A stretch of 64,000 bases of DNA from Streptomyces globosus (GTDB taxonomy: Bacteria; Actinomycetota; Actinomycetes; Streptomycetales; Streptomycetaceae). Shown in pieces: positions 49,207-58,683 of the stretch (position 1 is its first letter; the number at the start of each line of letters is the position of its first letter). The notes under the pieces are model-generated. The model saw only the letters and a list, made by a program, of their open reading frames with translations. It did not search any database and was not told the DNA's origin. The position numbers and the translations under genes are program-made. The stretch spans positions 4,715,501 to 4,779,500 of the forward strand of contig NZ_CP030862.1 of assembly GCF_003325375.1 (NCBI RefSeq), given 5' to 3'.

Positions 49207-50871
49207 GTGGCGGACGACGGATTCGACTTCAGGCCGGGGGCGCAGGTACCCCTCCAGGGCGGCGGGGGCCAGACCGCGGCGACGCACGCGCTGGCCTCGG
49301 CGGCCTACCGCGACGGCGGGAAGGACACCAAGCTCTCCTCCATACTCGGCGCCGACAACGAGTACCACTCCTCCACCGTCAAGCCGCCGAAGATCTCCCT
49401 GTTCGAGCCCAACCTCGGCGAGGCCTTCTGCCGCGCCGTCGAGGCCCGCACCGTCCCCGCCGGCCGCAAGCCGCTCATCCAGTCCTTCGGCGCCGACCCG
49501 CAGACCGTCGTCGAGCACTGCCTGGCCGCCTCGCACATCCGCAAGCAGCGCGACCGCAAGCTCCGGCTGATCATGCTGGTCGCCGGGGTGCTGTTCCTGC
49601 CGGGCCTGCTGCTGTGGCTCGCCCTGTTCCAGCTGCGCAGGACCCTGACCGGCAACGAGAAGTACGCCTCCTGGATGAGCACGCTCCTGCTCGTCGGCGT
49701 CGCCGTCGTCGTCGCCGTGATGATGTTCCGGCTCCCGTTCGACGGCTTCCTCGGCCTCTACCTGCGCGGCATGGTCATCGCCCCGGCGGTCGGCTGGTTC
49801 CTCGCCCGCCGCATCTGCGAGTCCACCGCCGCCGACCTGCGCTCCCGGTGGGACGGCCTCCTGTCGGGCGGCGGCGTCGGCGCGAAGATCCCCGAGGCGG
49901 TCCCCGGGAACCCGGACGAGAAGGCCCGCGAGGACCTGCGCCTCTCCCTGGCCAGGCTGACCGCCGAGAACCGCAGCAACTCCGTCTTCTACGCCGGCCC
50001 CAAGGGCATCCTCGGCATGGGCACCCGCTGGGGCAGCTGGCAGCTCGCCGAGGAGCTCGCCCCCAAGCCCGGCACCGCGGAGATCCACCCCTTCCGCAGC
50101 TGGGACGTCATACGCGCGATCGACAGCGAGCTGCGCAAGCTGGAGCGCGGCCCCCTGCACACCGGCGGCCTCCCGCCGGCGAGCATCCAGCACTGGATCG
50201 TCACCCCCGTCGGCGAGGGCGCCGGCGAGGTGGCCCGGCCGTCCGGCGCGGACGTCGACACGTTCCTCGTCAAACCGCACGAGGTCACCCGCATCTGCAA
50301 CGAGCAGCAGTTCAGCGGCGGCAACCGGCACTACCTCGGCATCCAGTACCCGCTGTGGGACGGCCAACTCGTGATCACGATGCTGGTCACGGTGACGGTC
50401 CTCTACAAGACCCTCCGCGTCGAGGTCACCGGGCATGCCCTCGGCCCTGTCCACGGCCTGTTCACGACCAAGTCGGCGGCCCCCAAGGTCGAGGTCCCCA
50501 AGTCCGTCCGCTTCTGGGAGACGGTCGAGCGCCCGCTGCCGCTGGTCGACGCGGCGGAGGTGGTGCGGCTCGCGGTCCGCGCCCCGCTCACCTGGTACCC
50601 GCCGCTGCTGGAGTTCTTCGGCGGCAAGCTCGTCCTGCCCGAGCCGTTCGGCGTCCGGCACGTCTGGGCGGGGCAGCCCTGGCGCCACCGCTTCATGGCC
50701 GACGACGCCCTGCGCGCGGCGACCCCCGTCCTGCGGGCGGTGCACGCCGCCGCGATGCGCGTCCTCGACGAGAACGGCGTCGACATCGACCGCTTCACCA
50801 ACCGCTCGCTCATCGTCAGCGGCCTCGTCCAGGACGCCGCACCGCGCAAGGCGGACGTGTACGACGCGTGA
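49207..50871 (+). CDS. large membrane protein of unknown function
   Basis: About 554 aa from GTG at 49207 (MADDGFDFRPG); an in-frame TTG at 49195 would add four residues. Residues 1-110 hydrophilic, then two or three membrane helices (LRLIMLVAGVLFLPGLLLWLALF; WMSTLLLVGVAVVVAVMMF; LYLRGMVIAPAVGWFLARRI), a long cytoplasmic stretch with many Arg/Glu, and one more hydrophobic segment (LVITMLVTVTVLYKTLRVEV, about 390). No enzymatic motif recognised. Its frame codon use is typical of the genome. It lies between the EF-G2-like gene and the HIT gene, on the plus strand. Confidence 0.85.
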   Translation: MADDGFDFRPGAQVPLQGGGGQTAATHALASAAYRDGGKDTKLSSILGADNEYHSSTVKPPKISLFEPNLGEAFCRAVEARTVPAGRKPLIQSFGADPQTVVEHCLAASHIRKQRDRKLRLIMLVAGVLFLPGLLLWLALFQLRRTLTGNEKYASWMSTLLLVGVAVVVAVMMFRLPFDGFLGLYLRGMVIAPAVGWFLARRICESTAADLRSRWDGLLSGGGVGAKIPEAVPGNPDEKAREDLRLSLARLTAENRSNSVFYAGPKGILGMGTRWGSWQLAEELAPKPGTAEIHPFRSWDVIRAIDSELRKLERGPLHTGGLPPASIQHWIVTPVGEGAGEVARPSGADVDTFLVKPHEVTRICNEQQFSGGNRHYLGIQYPLWDGQLVITMLVTVTVLYKTLRVEVTGHALGPVHGLFTTKSAAPKVEVPKSVRFWETVERPLPLVDAAEVVRLAVRAPLTWYPPLLEFFGGKLVLPEPFGVRHVWAGQPWRHRFMADDALRAATPVLRAVHAAAMRVLDENGVDIDRFTNRSLIVSGLVQDAAPRKADVYDA

Positions 50872-50883
50872 GGAGCGCGCAAA

Positions 50884-50916
50884 CGGGGCGGGAGGCGGCT
50901 GCCGCCTCCCGCCCCG
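50884..50916. terminator. bidirectional terminator
   Basis: A perfect 16-bp stem (50884-50899 with 50901-50916) around a single base between the convergent membrane-protein and HIT genes (stops 54 bp apart). Confidence 0.8.
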
Positions 50917-50925
50917 CGGCGTGTC

Positions 50926-51474
50926 CTACTCGCCCGGCCAGGAGTCCGCGAGCATCTGCCGGGTGTCGGCCAGGAGCTGCGGCAGCACCTTCGTGTGCCC
51001 GACGACCGGCATGAAGTTCGTGTCCCCGCCCCACCGCGGCACGATGTGCTGGTGCAGGTGGGCGGCGATCCCGGCGCCCGCCGCCGCGCCCTGGTTCATG
51101 CCGATGTTGAAACCGTGCGCCCCGGACGCCTTGCGCAGCGCCACCATGGCCCGCTTGGTCAGGTCGGCCAGCTCGGCCGTCTCGTCGGCGTCCAGCTCGG
51201 TGTAGTCGGCGACGTGCCGGTAGGGCACCACCATCAGGTGGCCGCCGTTGTACGGGTACAGGTTCAGCACCGCGTAGACGTGCTTGCCGCGGGCCACGAC
51301 CAGCCCGTCCGCGTCCGACATCGCCGGGATCCCGCAGAAGGGGCAGCCGTCCCCGGCCGCGGGGCCGGTGGGCTTGTTCTCACCCTGGATGTACGCCATC
51401 CGGTGCGGGGTCCACAGACGCTGGAAGGCGTCCTGCGTACCCACGCCGTTCTGCTGCTCCGGCTCAGTCGTCAT
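50926..51474 (-). CDS. HIT-family nucleotide hydrolase/transferase
   Basis: 182 aa. The histidine triad HLHQHIVPRW (about residues 138-147) is complete, and CPFCGIPAM near residue 40 with NLYPYNGGHLMVVPYRH matches the AP4A-hydrolase-like HIT subgroup; CxxC suggests a zinc site. ATG at 51472-51474; a start four codons upstream (51486) is possible. In mycobacteria the same protein sits between thrS and pgsA; here it does too, but separated on both sides by plus-strand genes. Confidence 0.92.
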   Translation of the reverse strand: MTTEPEQQNGVGTQDAFQRLWTPHRMAYIQGENKPTGPAAGDGCPFCGIPAMSDADGLVVARGKHVYAVLNLYPYNGGHLMVVPYRHVADYTELDADETAELADLTKRAMVALRKASGAHGFNIGMNQGAAAGAGIAAHLHQHIVPRWGGDTNFMPVVGHTKVLPQLLADTRQMLADSWPGE

Positions 51475-51553
51475 GCCATGCAGCATATGACCTTGCCGCC
51501 GGGCGGCGTGTCGCCGGGGCGGAGATCCCCCGGCGTGCGGCCATCCTGACCGG

Positions 51554-52240
51554 ATGAGACACCGCACGCCGAAAGCCACGGTGCCCCCGGACCCCCGGCT
51601 GGAACGCTGGGAGGCCGGGGCGGAGCTGCCGCTGCTCGCAGCCTCCCTGGTCTTCCTCGCGGGCTACGCGCTGCACGTCCTGGTGCCGGAGGGCAACCGG
51701 TTCGTCCGCGAGACGGGTCTGGTCGCCGTGGGCGTCACCTGGCTGATGTTCCTCGTGGACTATGCCGTGCGCTACCGGCTCAGCCGGCAGCGGCCGATCC
51801 GCTTCGTCCGCACCCACTGGCTGGACACCGTCGTGCTCGTGCTGCCGCTGCTGCGCCCCCTGCGGGTGGTGAAGGTGTACACCGCGATCCGGCGCCGCGG
51901 CAGCCGCGCCCGCCTCGGCCTGCATGCGCGCGTGATCACGTACGCCGGACTGTCCGCGCTGCTGCTCGGCTTCGCCGGGGCGCTGAACGTGTACCAGGCG
52001 GAGCGCCACGCACCGGACGCGACGATCAGGACCTTCGGGGACTCGGTGTGGTGGGTGGCCGCCACCCTCACCACGGTCGGGTACGGGGACGTCGTCCCGG
52101 TGACGGTCCGGGGCCGCACCGTGGCGGTGGGGATGATGATCGGCGGTCTGGCCCTGCTGGGCGCGGTGACCGGCTCGTTCTCCTCATGGCTGCTGTCGGT
52201 CTTCGCCCAGGAGGGCGACGACGAAGCCCCCGGGGAGTGA
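51554..52240 (+). CDS. voltage-gated-type potassium channel
   Basis: 228 aa, six-helix ion channel subunit. Helices at about 25-45, 55-78, 90-108 with a short S4-like LRPLRVVKVYTAIRRRG, 130-150, the pore loop with selectivity filter TTVGYGD (about 175-181) and the final helix (TVAVGMMIGGLALLGAVTG). Short acidic C-terminus, no RCK or cyclic-nucleotide domain. ATG at 51554 is only 80 bp from the divergent HIT start. The stop codon lies within the following terminator palindrome. Confidence 0.9.
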   Translation: MRHRTPKATVPPDPRLERWEAGAELPLLAASLVFLAGYALHVLVPEGNRFVRETGLVAVGVTWLMFLVDYAVRYRLSRQRPIRFVRTHWLDTVVLVLPLLRPLRVVKVYTAIRRRGSRARLGLHARVITYAGLSALLLGFAGALNVYQAERHAPDATIRTFGDSVWWVAATLTTVGYGDVVPVTVRGRTVAVGMMIGGLALLGAVTGSFSSWLLSVFAQEGDDEAPGE

Positions 52241-52256
52241 TCACTTCCCGGGGGCT
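52225..52256. terminator. bidirectional terminator overlapping the channel gene stop
   Basis: A 32-bp palindrome (52225-52240 with 52241-52256) with one mismatch. Its left arm is the last five codons plus the TGA of the channel gene; the thrS stop is 28 bp further on. Confidence 0.7.
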
Positions 52257-52283
52257 CCCTCCCCGCTCGCGGCGGGGAGCAGG

Positions 52284-54260
<1,977 letters not shown>

Positions 54261-54421
54261 GGTCTCTCCTGACTCTGGTGGCGCCTCCCGGCGGTCGGCC
54301 CGGGGAGGCGTGCGGCGGTGGACGCCGCGCGTGTGAATCGTACCGAGCGGAGCGGGTCCGCCGCGAAGCGGTTGCCGCCGCCCGCTGCTCCGGCGGCCCG
54401 CGCCGCGGATAGCGTGGGCCC

Positions 54422-54904
54422 ATGACGACGACATGGCCGGTGCGGCCGCTGGACCTGGCCGATGAGGAGGTCGCCGCCGCCGTCCACCGGATCGGGCGGG
54501 CGGCGTACGAGGTGGAGGCGGAGCTGATCGGCTTCGACGGCATCCCCGCTCTGCACGAGAGCCTCGCCAAGATGCGCACCAGGCCCCTCCAGTGGCGGGG
54601 CGCCGTCGGTGCGGACGGGGAGATCGCCGGCTTCGTCGCCTGGGAGCGGGAGGCGGACGGCTCGGTGTGCGTGGACCGGCTGTGCGTGGACCCGGCCCGC
54701 TTCCGCCTCGGCATCGCCTCGCTGCTGCTGCGGCACCTGCTGGGGGAGCTCCCGCCCGGGGTGCCGGTCACGGTCACTACGGGCGCGGCGAACGCGCCGG
54801 CGGTCGCCCTGTACGAGCGGCTGGGCTTCGTCCGGGGTGCGGACTTCTCCCCCGCGCCGGGCCTGGCGATGGCGTCGTTCGCGCTGGCCCCGCGCCGGTC
54901 CTAG
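54422..54904 (+). CDS. GNAT-family N-acetyltransferase
   Basis: 160 aa single-domain GNAT fold. The acetyl-CoA signature is a Gln/Arg-x2-Gly-x-Gly/Ala variant in RFRLGIASLLLRHLL (about residues 100-114), followed by NAPAVALYERLGFVRG. The substrate cannot be told. A GATAGCGT sequence immediately upstream suggests a leaderless or nearly leaderless transcript. The TAG stop is part of the CTAG duplication flanking the inserted element at 54905-55065. Confidence 0.88.
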   Translation: MTTTWPVRPLDLADEEVAAAVHRIGRAAYEVEAELIGFDGIPALHESLAKMRTRPLQWRGAVGADGEIAGFVAWEREADGSVCVDRLCVDPARFRLGIASLLLRHLLGELPPGVPVTVTTGAANAPAVALYERLGFVRGADFSPAPGLAMASFALAPRRS

Positions 54905-55069
54905 GGCCTGTATGGAGTTGCCCCGCGGCGTCGCGACGCCCGGCACGCACCCTCGGCGCACGGGCCGAATGCCCTAGTAGCTCCGCTACGAGGACATTCG
55001 TCCCGCACACCGAGGGTACGCACCGAACGCCGCTCCTTGCTCCACGGGGCAACTCCATACAGGCCCTAG
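54901..55069. mobile_element. 161-bp fold-back MITE with 21-bp terminal inverted repeats and CTAG target duplication
   Basis: Non-coding element 54905-55065. Its ends are perfect 21-bp inverted repeats (54905-54925 and 55045-55065; GGCCTGTATGGAGTTG at each tip) and the interior is a long imperfect palindrome (about 54926-54980 with 54983-55034, apex near 54981). It is flanked by CTAG at 54901-54904 and 55066-55069. CTAG fits the YTAR target of IS5-group transposases, so it was probably mobilised by an IS5-family enzyme elsewhere in the genome. The folded RNA would also serve as a terminator between two convergent genes. Confidence 0.85.
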
Positions 55070-56361
55070 AGGGGCTGGTCGTCGGCGGGCAGGAAGTCCG
55101 ACGGGTCGTCCAGGGTCTTCATCAGGCGGTCGCGCTGCACCTCGTCCAGGGGGACGGGCGCCACATCCTCGGCGTCGGTCAGCCGGCGGAAGCCGCCGCG
55201 CCGCTGGAGGCGGCCGGTGAGCCGGATCGGGACGCCGGCGAGGTGGGCGCGGCCTGCGACCCGGTAGGCGTCCTCGCCGAGGGAGACGCGGGCGTACGCG
55301 ATCTCCGCGCCGGACAGCACCCGCAGCCGTACGGTGCCCCCGCCGCTGGGGGCGGACCGGCGCATCCGGACGACCGTTCCGGAGAGCCGCACGGGGACGG
55401 CCGGCTCGGCCCGGGTATAGCGGGCGGCGGCCTCGCGGAGCGCGGGCAGGTCCCCGGGCGAGAACTCGACCGGCTCCGGGCGGGCCGCGCACCCGGGGGG
55501 CGGCCCGGCGGCCGGCGCCCAGGCCAGCGCGATCCGGGCGCCCTCGGAGCCGCGGACGAGGGCGATGAGCGCGTCGGCGAGCTCCCGGCTGACGCCGGCG
55601 GGGACCGCGGCGTCGAAGGCCTCCATGCGGCCGGTGGCGCGCCGGTAGTCGACGGCCTCCCGGGCGGCGTGCAGGGCGTGGTGCAGCCGGGCCACCGGGC
55701 CGCGGCCGCCGGCGACGGGCACGTACGCGCTCAGCGCCCGCCCGTCGGCGGCAGGGCCGACGAGGACCCCGTCGAGGGCGCGTTCGGCGCGGGCGCGGTG
55801 CCGGGCCCCGTGGTAGCCGACGCGGGCCCGGTCGGCGAGGGCCCCGGCGAGGAGGAGCCGGCGTGCGGCCGAGCGGAGCTGTTCCTGCACGCTCCAGGCG
55901 GCCTCGCCGGGAAGCCCGTACGCCCCCGAGGGCCCCTGGGGGACCCGGCGTTCCCAGCGGACCTCGTCGCTGGGGACGCCGAGGCCGTACAGCACCTCGC
56001 GGGCGGCGGGCAGGGCGCTGCGGGCGAGCGCGGCGAGGGCCTCTTCGAGGAGGTCGGTGCAGTCGGGGAAGGCGCGGCTCTCCGGGACGAGGATGCTGGC
56101 CGGGGCGGTGCCCGGGCCGGCCGCGGGCGGGGTCCAGCGGCCGAAGCGCCCGGCGGCTCCGCCGCGGCGCTGCCAGCCGTGCCGGCGCAGCAGCGCGCCG
56201 AGGACGGCGGGGTCGACGCGGGCGGGGTCGGGCGCCGGGTCCGCGGGGTCGCCGGGGCCGGGGACGCCGGGGCGGGCCGGGCGGGCGGCGTACGCGGGCG
56301 GCGCAGGCGGCAGCGGCGGGGGCGGTTGGCGGCGGTCGCGGTCCGGCGGATTGCGGTGCAT
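55066..56361 (-). CDS. unknown protein with probable OB-fold C-terminus, coupled to DUF4365 gene
   Basis: 431 aa, family not recognised. Residues 1-60 are Pro/Arg/Ala-rich and probably disordered. The middle (HGWQRRGGAAGRFGRW, then LVPESRAFPDCTDLLEEAL near residue 110) looks like a conserved domain. A beta-rich C-terminus (VPVRLSGTVVRMRRS, GTVRLRV, GVPIRLTGRLQRRGG) resembles an OB fold, suggesting nucleic-acid contact. ATG at 56359-56361 overlaps the DUF4365 stop by one base (TGATG), so the two are made together. The TAG stop is the right-hand CTAG of the inserted element. Confidence 0.78.
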   Translation of the reverse strand: MHRNPPDRDRRQPPPPLPPAPPAYAARPARPGVPGPGDPADPAPDPARVDPAVLGALLRRHGWQRRGGAAGRFGRWTPPAAGPGTAPASILVPESRAFPDCTDLLEEALAALARSALPAAREVLYGLGVPSDEVRWERRVPQGPSGAYGLPGEAAWSVQEQLRSAARRLLLAGALADRARVGYHGARHRARAERALDGVLVGPAADGRALSAYVPVAGGRGPVARLHHALHAAREAVDYRRATGRMEAFDAAVPAGVSRELADALIALVRGSEGARIALAWAPAAGPPPGCAARPEPVEFSPGDLPALREAAARYTRAEPAVPVRLSGTVVRMRRSAPSGGGTVRLRVLSGAEIAYARVSLGEDAYRVAGRAHLAGVPIRLTGRLQRRGGFRRLTDAEDVAPVPLDEVQRDRLMKTLDDPSDFLPADDQPL

Positions 56362-56951
56362 CAGGGTGTCCCTCCCGACCCGACCCGGGTCATGATCTCG
56401 CACAGGGCCCGGTCGTCGAAGATCCGCGCGGTGGGGATCCGGACGGTGGTGCGCCGGCGGCCGGTCACGGGGTGCCCGGCGAGGTTGGTCCAGTAGCAGC
56501 AGTGGCGCAGGTCGAGCCGGTCGTGCCCGGCGGCGAGCCACTGGTCGCGCTCCCGCGGGACGAGCATCACGACGAGGATCTTGTGGACGGCGACGGGGGT
56601 GCGGGCGAGCTTGACGAGGTGTTCGTTGTCGAGGGTGAAGCCGAAGGTGGGCCCGGCCGGGGCGGGCGCGACCTGGTAGGTGGCCTTCAGCTGGACTTTG
56701 ATGGTGACCTCGTCGTCGACGGTGTGCTCGGGCGCGCCGTGGTTAACCTGCCAGTCGATGCCGTTGTCGGGGAACGGCTGGGAGAGCGAGCAGCCGGCGG
56801 CCGCCGCGACGGCGTGCAGGTATCCCACCTGGAGGGTCTCCATGCAGGCGGTGGTGGCGAGCGTGCCGCGCAGCGGGGCCGGGCGCGCGCTGTCCTGCGC
56901 GCCGGTCTGCCCCGGCAGCACCCCGCCCGGTTCGGGTCGGGTGAGTGCCAT
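56361..56951 (-). CDS. DUF4365 nuclease-like protein
   Basis: About 196 aa from ATG at 56949-56951 (MALTRPEPGG). The DUF4365 core GIDWQVNHGA and VTIKVQLKATYQ supplies the D ... Q-x-K arrangement of PD-(D/E)XK endonuclease-type folds (Asp near residue 81, Gln/Lys near 102), followed by FGFTLDNEHLVKLA and CCYWTNLAG. DUF4365 domains are frequent in defence and DNA-handling loci; activity here is inferred from motifs only. Translationally coupled (TGATG) to the 431-aa protein. Divergent from a DEDDh exonuclease, 208 bp away. Confidence 0.8.
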   Translation of the reverse strand: MALTRPEPGGVLPGQTGAQDSARPAPLRGTLATTACMETLQVGYLHAVAAAAGCSLSQPFPDNGIDWQVNHGAPEHTVDDEVTIKVQLKATYQVAPAPAGPTFGFTLDNEHLVKLARTPVAVHKILVVMLVPRERDQWLAAGHDRLDLRHCCYWTNLAGHPVTGRRRTTVRIPTARIFDDRALCEIMTRVGSGGTP

Positions 56952-57159
56952 GGCCGGCTCCCCCTGCCTCGCGGGCAATGCCGGGTAGTTGCGGACGGGG
57001 TGACGGCCGTTCATGTGTGCGGCCCCCCGGGGAAGTTGTCTCCGTACCGGACCGGCCGCAAACGGCGTACGGCGCAAACGGGCCGGGTATCACGGAATCG
57101 GGCGAGGGGGGCGGCGGCGCGGTGCGCCCCATCCGCCGATCGGGAACGAGGAGTTCGCC

Positions 57160-57885
57160 ATGACGCGCTGGTACGAGGGGCCGCTGGCCGCATTCGACAC
57201 GGAGACGACCGGAGTGGACGTGGAGCGGGACCGGATCGTGTCCGCCGCTCTCGTCGTGCAGGAGTGTGCGGGCGGCCGGGTCCGCCAGACCCGCTGGCTG
57301 GTCAATCCCGGCATCCCGGTGCCGCGGGAGGCGACGGAGGTGCACGGTCTGACGGACGACCACCTCCAGCACCACGGGCGGTGGCCGGCGCCGGTGATGG
57401 AGGAGATAGCCCGGGCGCTGGCGGAGCAGCAGGTGGCGGGCCGGCCGGTGGTGGTGATGAACGCGCCGTTCGACCTGACCCTGCTGGACCGGGAGTTGCG
57501 GCGGCACCGGGCGTCGTCGCTGGCGCGGTACCTGGACAACCGGCCGCTGACGGTGCTCGACCCGCGGGTGCTGGACAAGCACCTGGACCGGTACCGCAAG
57601 GGCCGGCGGACGCTGGCGGACCTGTGTGCGCACTACGGGATAGAGCTGGAGGGGGCGCACGACGCGGCGGCGGACGCGCTGGCGTCGCTGGAGGTGGTGC
57701 GGGCGGTCGGCCGCCGGTTCGCGGGCCGGCTGGAGCGGCTGAGTCCGGCGGAGCTGCACACGCTGCAGGCGGTCTGGTACGCGGCGCAGGCGCGCGGGCT
57801 GCAGGCGTGGTTCCAGCGGCAGGGGACGCCGGAGGTGGTGGACCCGCACTGGCCGCTGCGGCCGGAGGTGTCGACGGCGGCGTGA
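57160..57885 (+). CDS. DEDDh-type 3'-5' exonuclease (DnaQ-like)
   Basis: 241 aa. Exo I FDTETTGVD (about residues 11-19), Exo II NAPFDLTLLDREL (about 105-117) and Exo III HDAAADALAS (about 167-176) give a complete D-E-D-D-h active site, so the enzyme should degrade DNA or RNA 3' ends. It is far smaller than polymerase III alpha and has no extra domain, like epsilon-type or oligoribonuclease-related stand-alone nucleases. ATG at 57160 after ACGAGGAG. Its divergent neighbour pair (DUF4365 plus 431-aa protein) also looks nucleic-acid-directed. Confidence 0.92.
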   Translation: MTRWYEGPLAAFDTETTGVDVERDRIVSAALVVQECAGGRVRQTRWLVNPGIPVPREATEVHGLTDDHLQHHGRWPAPVMEEIARALAEQQVAGRPVVVMNAPFDLTLLDRELRRHRASSLARYLDNRPLTVLDPRVLDKHLDRYRKGRRTLADLCAHYGIELEGAHDAAADALASLEVVRAVGRRFAGRLERLSPAELHTLQAVWYAAQARGLQAWFQRQGTPEVVDPHWPLRPEVSTAA

Positions 57886-57936
57886 AGCCCGCTGCGCGGC
57901 AGGGACGTTGCCGCCGGCAGAGTCCGGAATGCGGAA

Positions 57937-57964
57937 GGCCGGTCCGTCGTCTGACGGACCGGCC
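57937..57964 (+). terminator. terminator after the DEDDh exonuclease gene
   Basis: A perfect 12-bp stem (57937-57948 with 57953-57964) and loop GTCT, extended by one further A-T pair, 51 bp beyond the stop. It also lies just past the 3' end of the minus-strand tRNA-Val, so it may terminate that transcript as well. Confidence 0.75.
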
Positions 57965-57975
57965 TGTCCCGGCGG

Positions 57976-58047
57976 TGGGCGATACTGGGATCGAACCAGT
58001 GACCCCTTCGGTGTGAACGAAGTGCTCTCCCGCTGAGCTAATCGCCC
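57976..58047 (-). tRNA. tRNA-Val (anticodon CAC)
   Basis: 72-nt cloverleaf on the minus strand: acceptor GGGCGAT/ATCGCCC, discriminator A, D arm with GCTCAGCGGGAGAGC, anticodon stem CTTCG/CGAAG with loop TTCACAC (CAC, reading GUG), and T arm with GGTTCGATCC. CCA is not encoded. It differs from the copy at 61208-61279 at two positions, one in the D loop and one in the T loop. Confidence 0.96.
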
Positions 58048-58086
58048 GGGAACGCACTGAACAATACAAGAGGCACGGGCCCGGGT

Positions 58087-58602
58087 TCAAACCGCTTCCG
58101 GCGGGCCGGCCAGGAGGCGGGCGAGACCCCGCCGTCCGGCGCGCATCATCAGGGCGTGGTTGAGGTGCAGCAGGGGCCGGGCGGGCCCGGAGAGCCGGCG
58201 CAGCAGCGGGCGGCGGACCTCGACCTCCTGCTCGTACAGGGCCCGCGTCCCGGTGGTGCCGCGGGGGCGGACGGTCCAGCGGGCCCAGCCCTCCATGTCG
58301 CCGCCGAGGGCCGCTTCGAGGATGCCGCCGCGGGGGTCGCTCACGAGTTCGGCGGTGGTGACGCGGAGCGTGTACGGCAGCGCGGAGCGGATGTACGCGG
58401 TGCCGGTGTGCCCGCCGGTGCGCTCGGCCCGGCGGACCTGGGGCCACCAGCGGGGGTAGTCCTCCGCGCGGGCGAGGACGGCGTAGACGCGGTCGGGCGG
58501 GGCGTCGAGATCCCAGGCGGTGCGGAAGCGGAACCGGTGTACCGACGGCAGGCGGCGGGGGTCGGGGGTGCGGTCTGCGCGGGCGGTGCGGCGGGGGCCC
58601 AT
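58087..58602 (-). CDS. SRPBCC (START/Bet v1-like) protein
   Basis: 171 aa. VHRFRFRTAWDLDAPPDRVYAVL (first part diagnostic), AEDYPRWWPQVRRAER and EGWARWTVRP are typical of the polyketide-cyclase/dehydrase-like SRPBCC fold, a hydrophobic ligand-binding cavity. No catalytic residue can be assigned. The ATG at 58600-58602 gives MGPRRTARAD. It lies between the two tRNA-Val genes, divergent from the 818-aa membrane protein gene with 81 bp between starts. Confidence 0.88.
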   Translation of the reverse strand: MGPRRTARADRTPDPRRLPSVHRFRFRTAWDLDAPPDRVYAVLARAEDYPRWWPQVRRAERTGGHTGTAYIRSALPYTLRVTTAELVSDPRGGILEAALGGDMEGWARWTVRPRGTTGTRALYEQEVEVRRPLLRRLSGPARPLLHLNHALMMRAGRRGLARLLAGPPEAV

Positions 58603-58683
58603 GCGACCAGTGTCGGTACTCAGGGCGGATCTGAGTAGGGGGCCCCATGTTCCCGGCCGGTGGCGGGCGCCACACTGCGGGGC

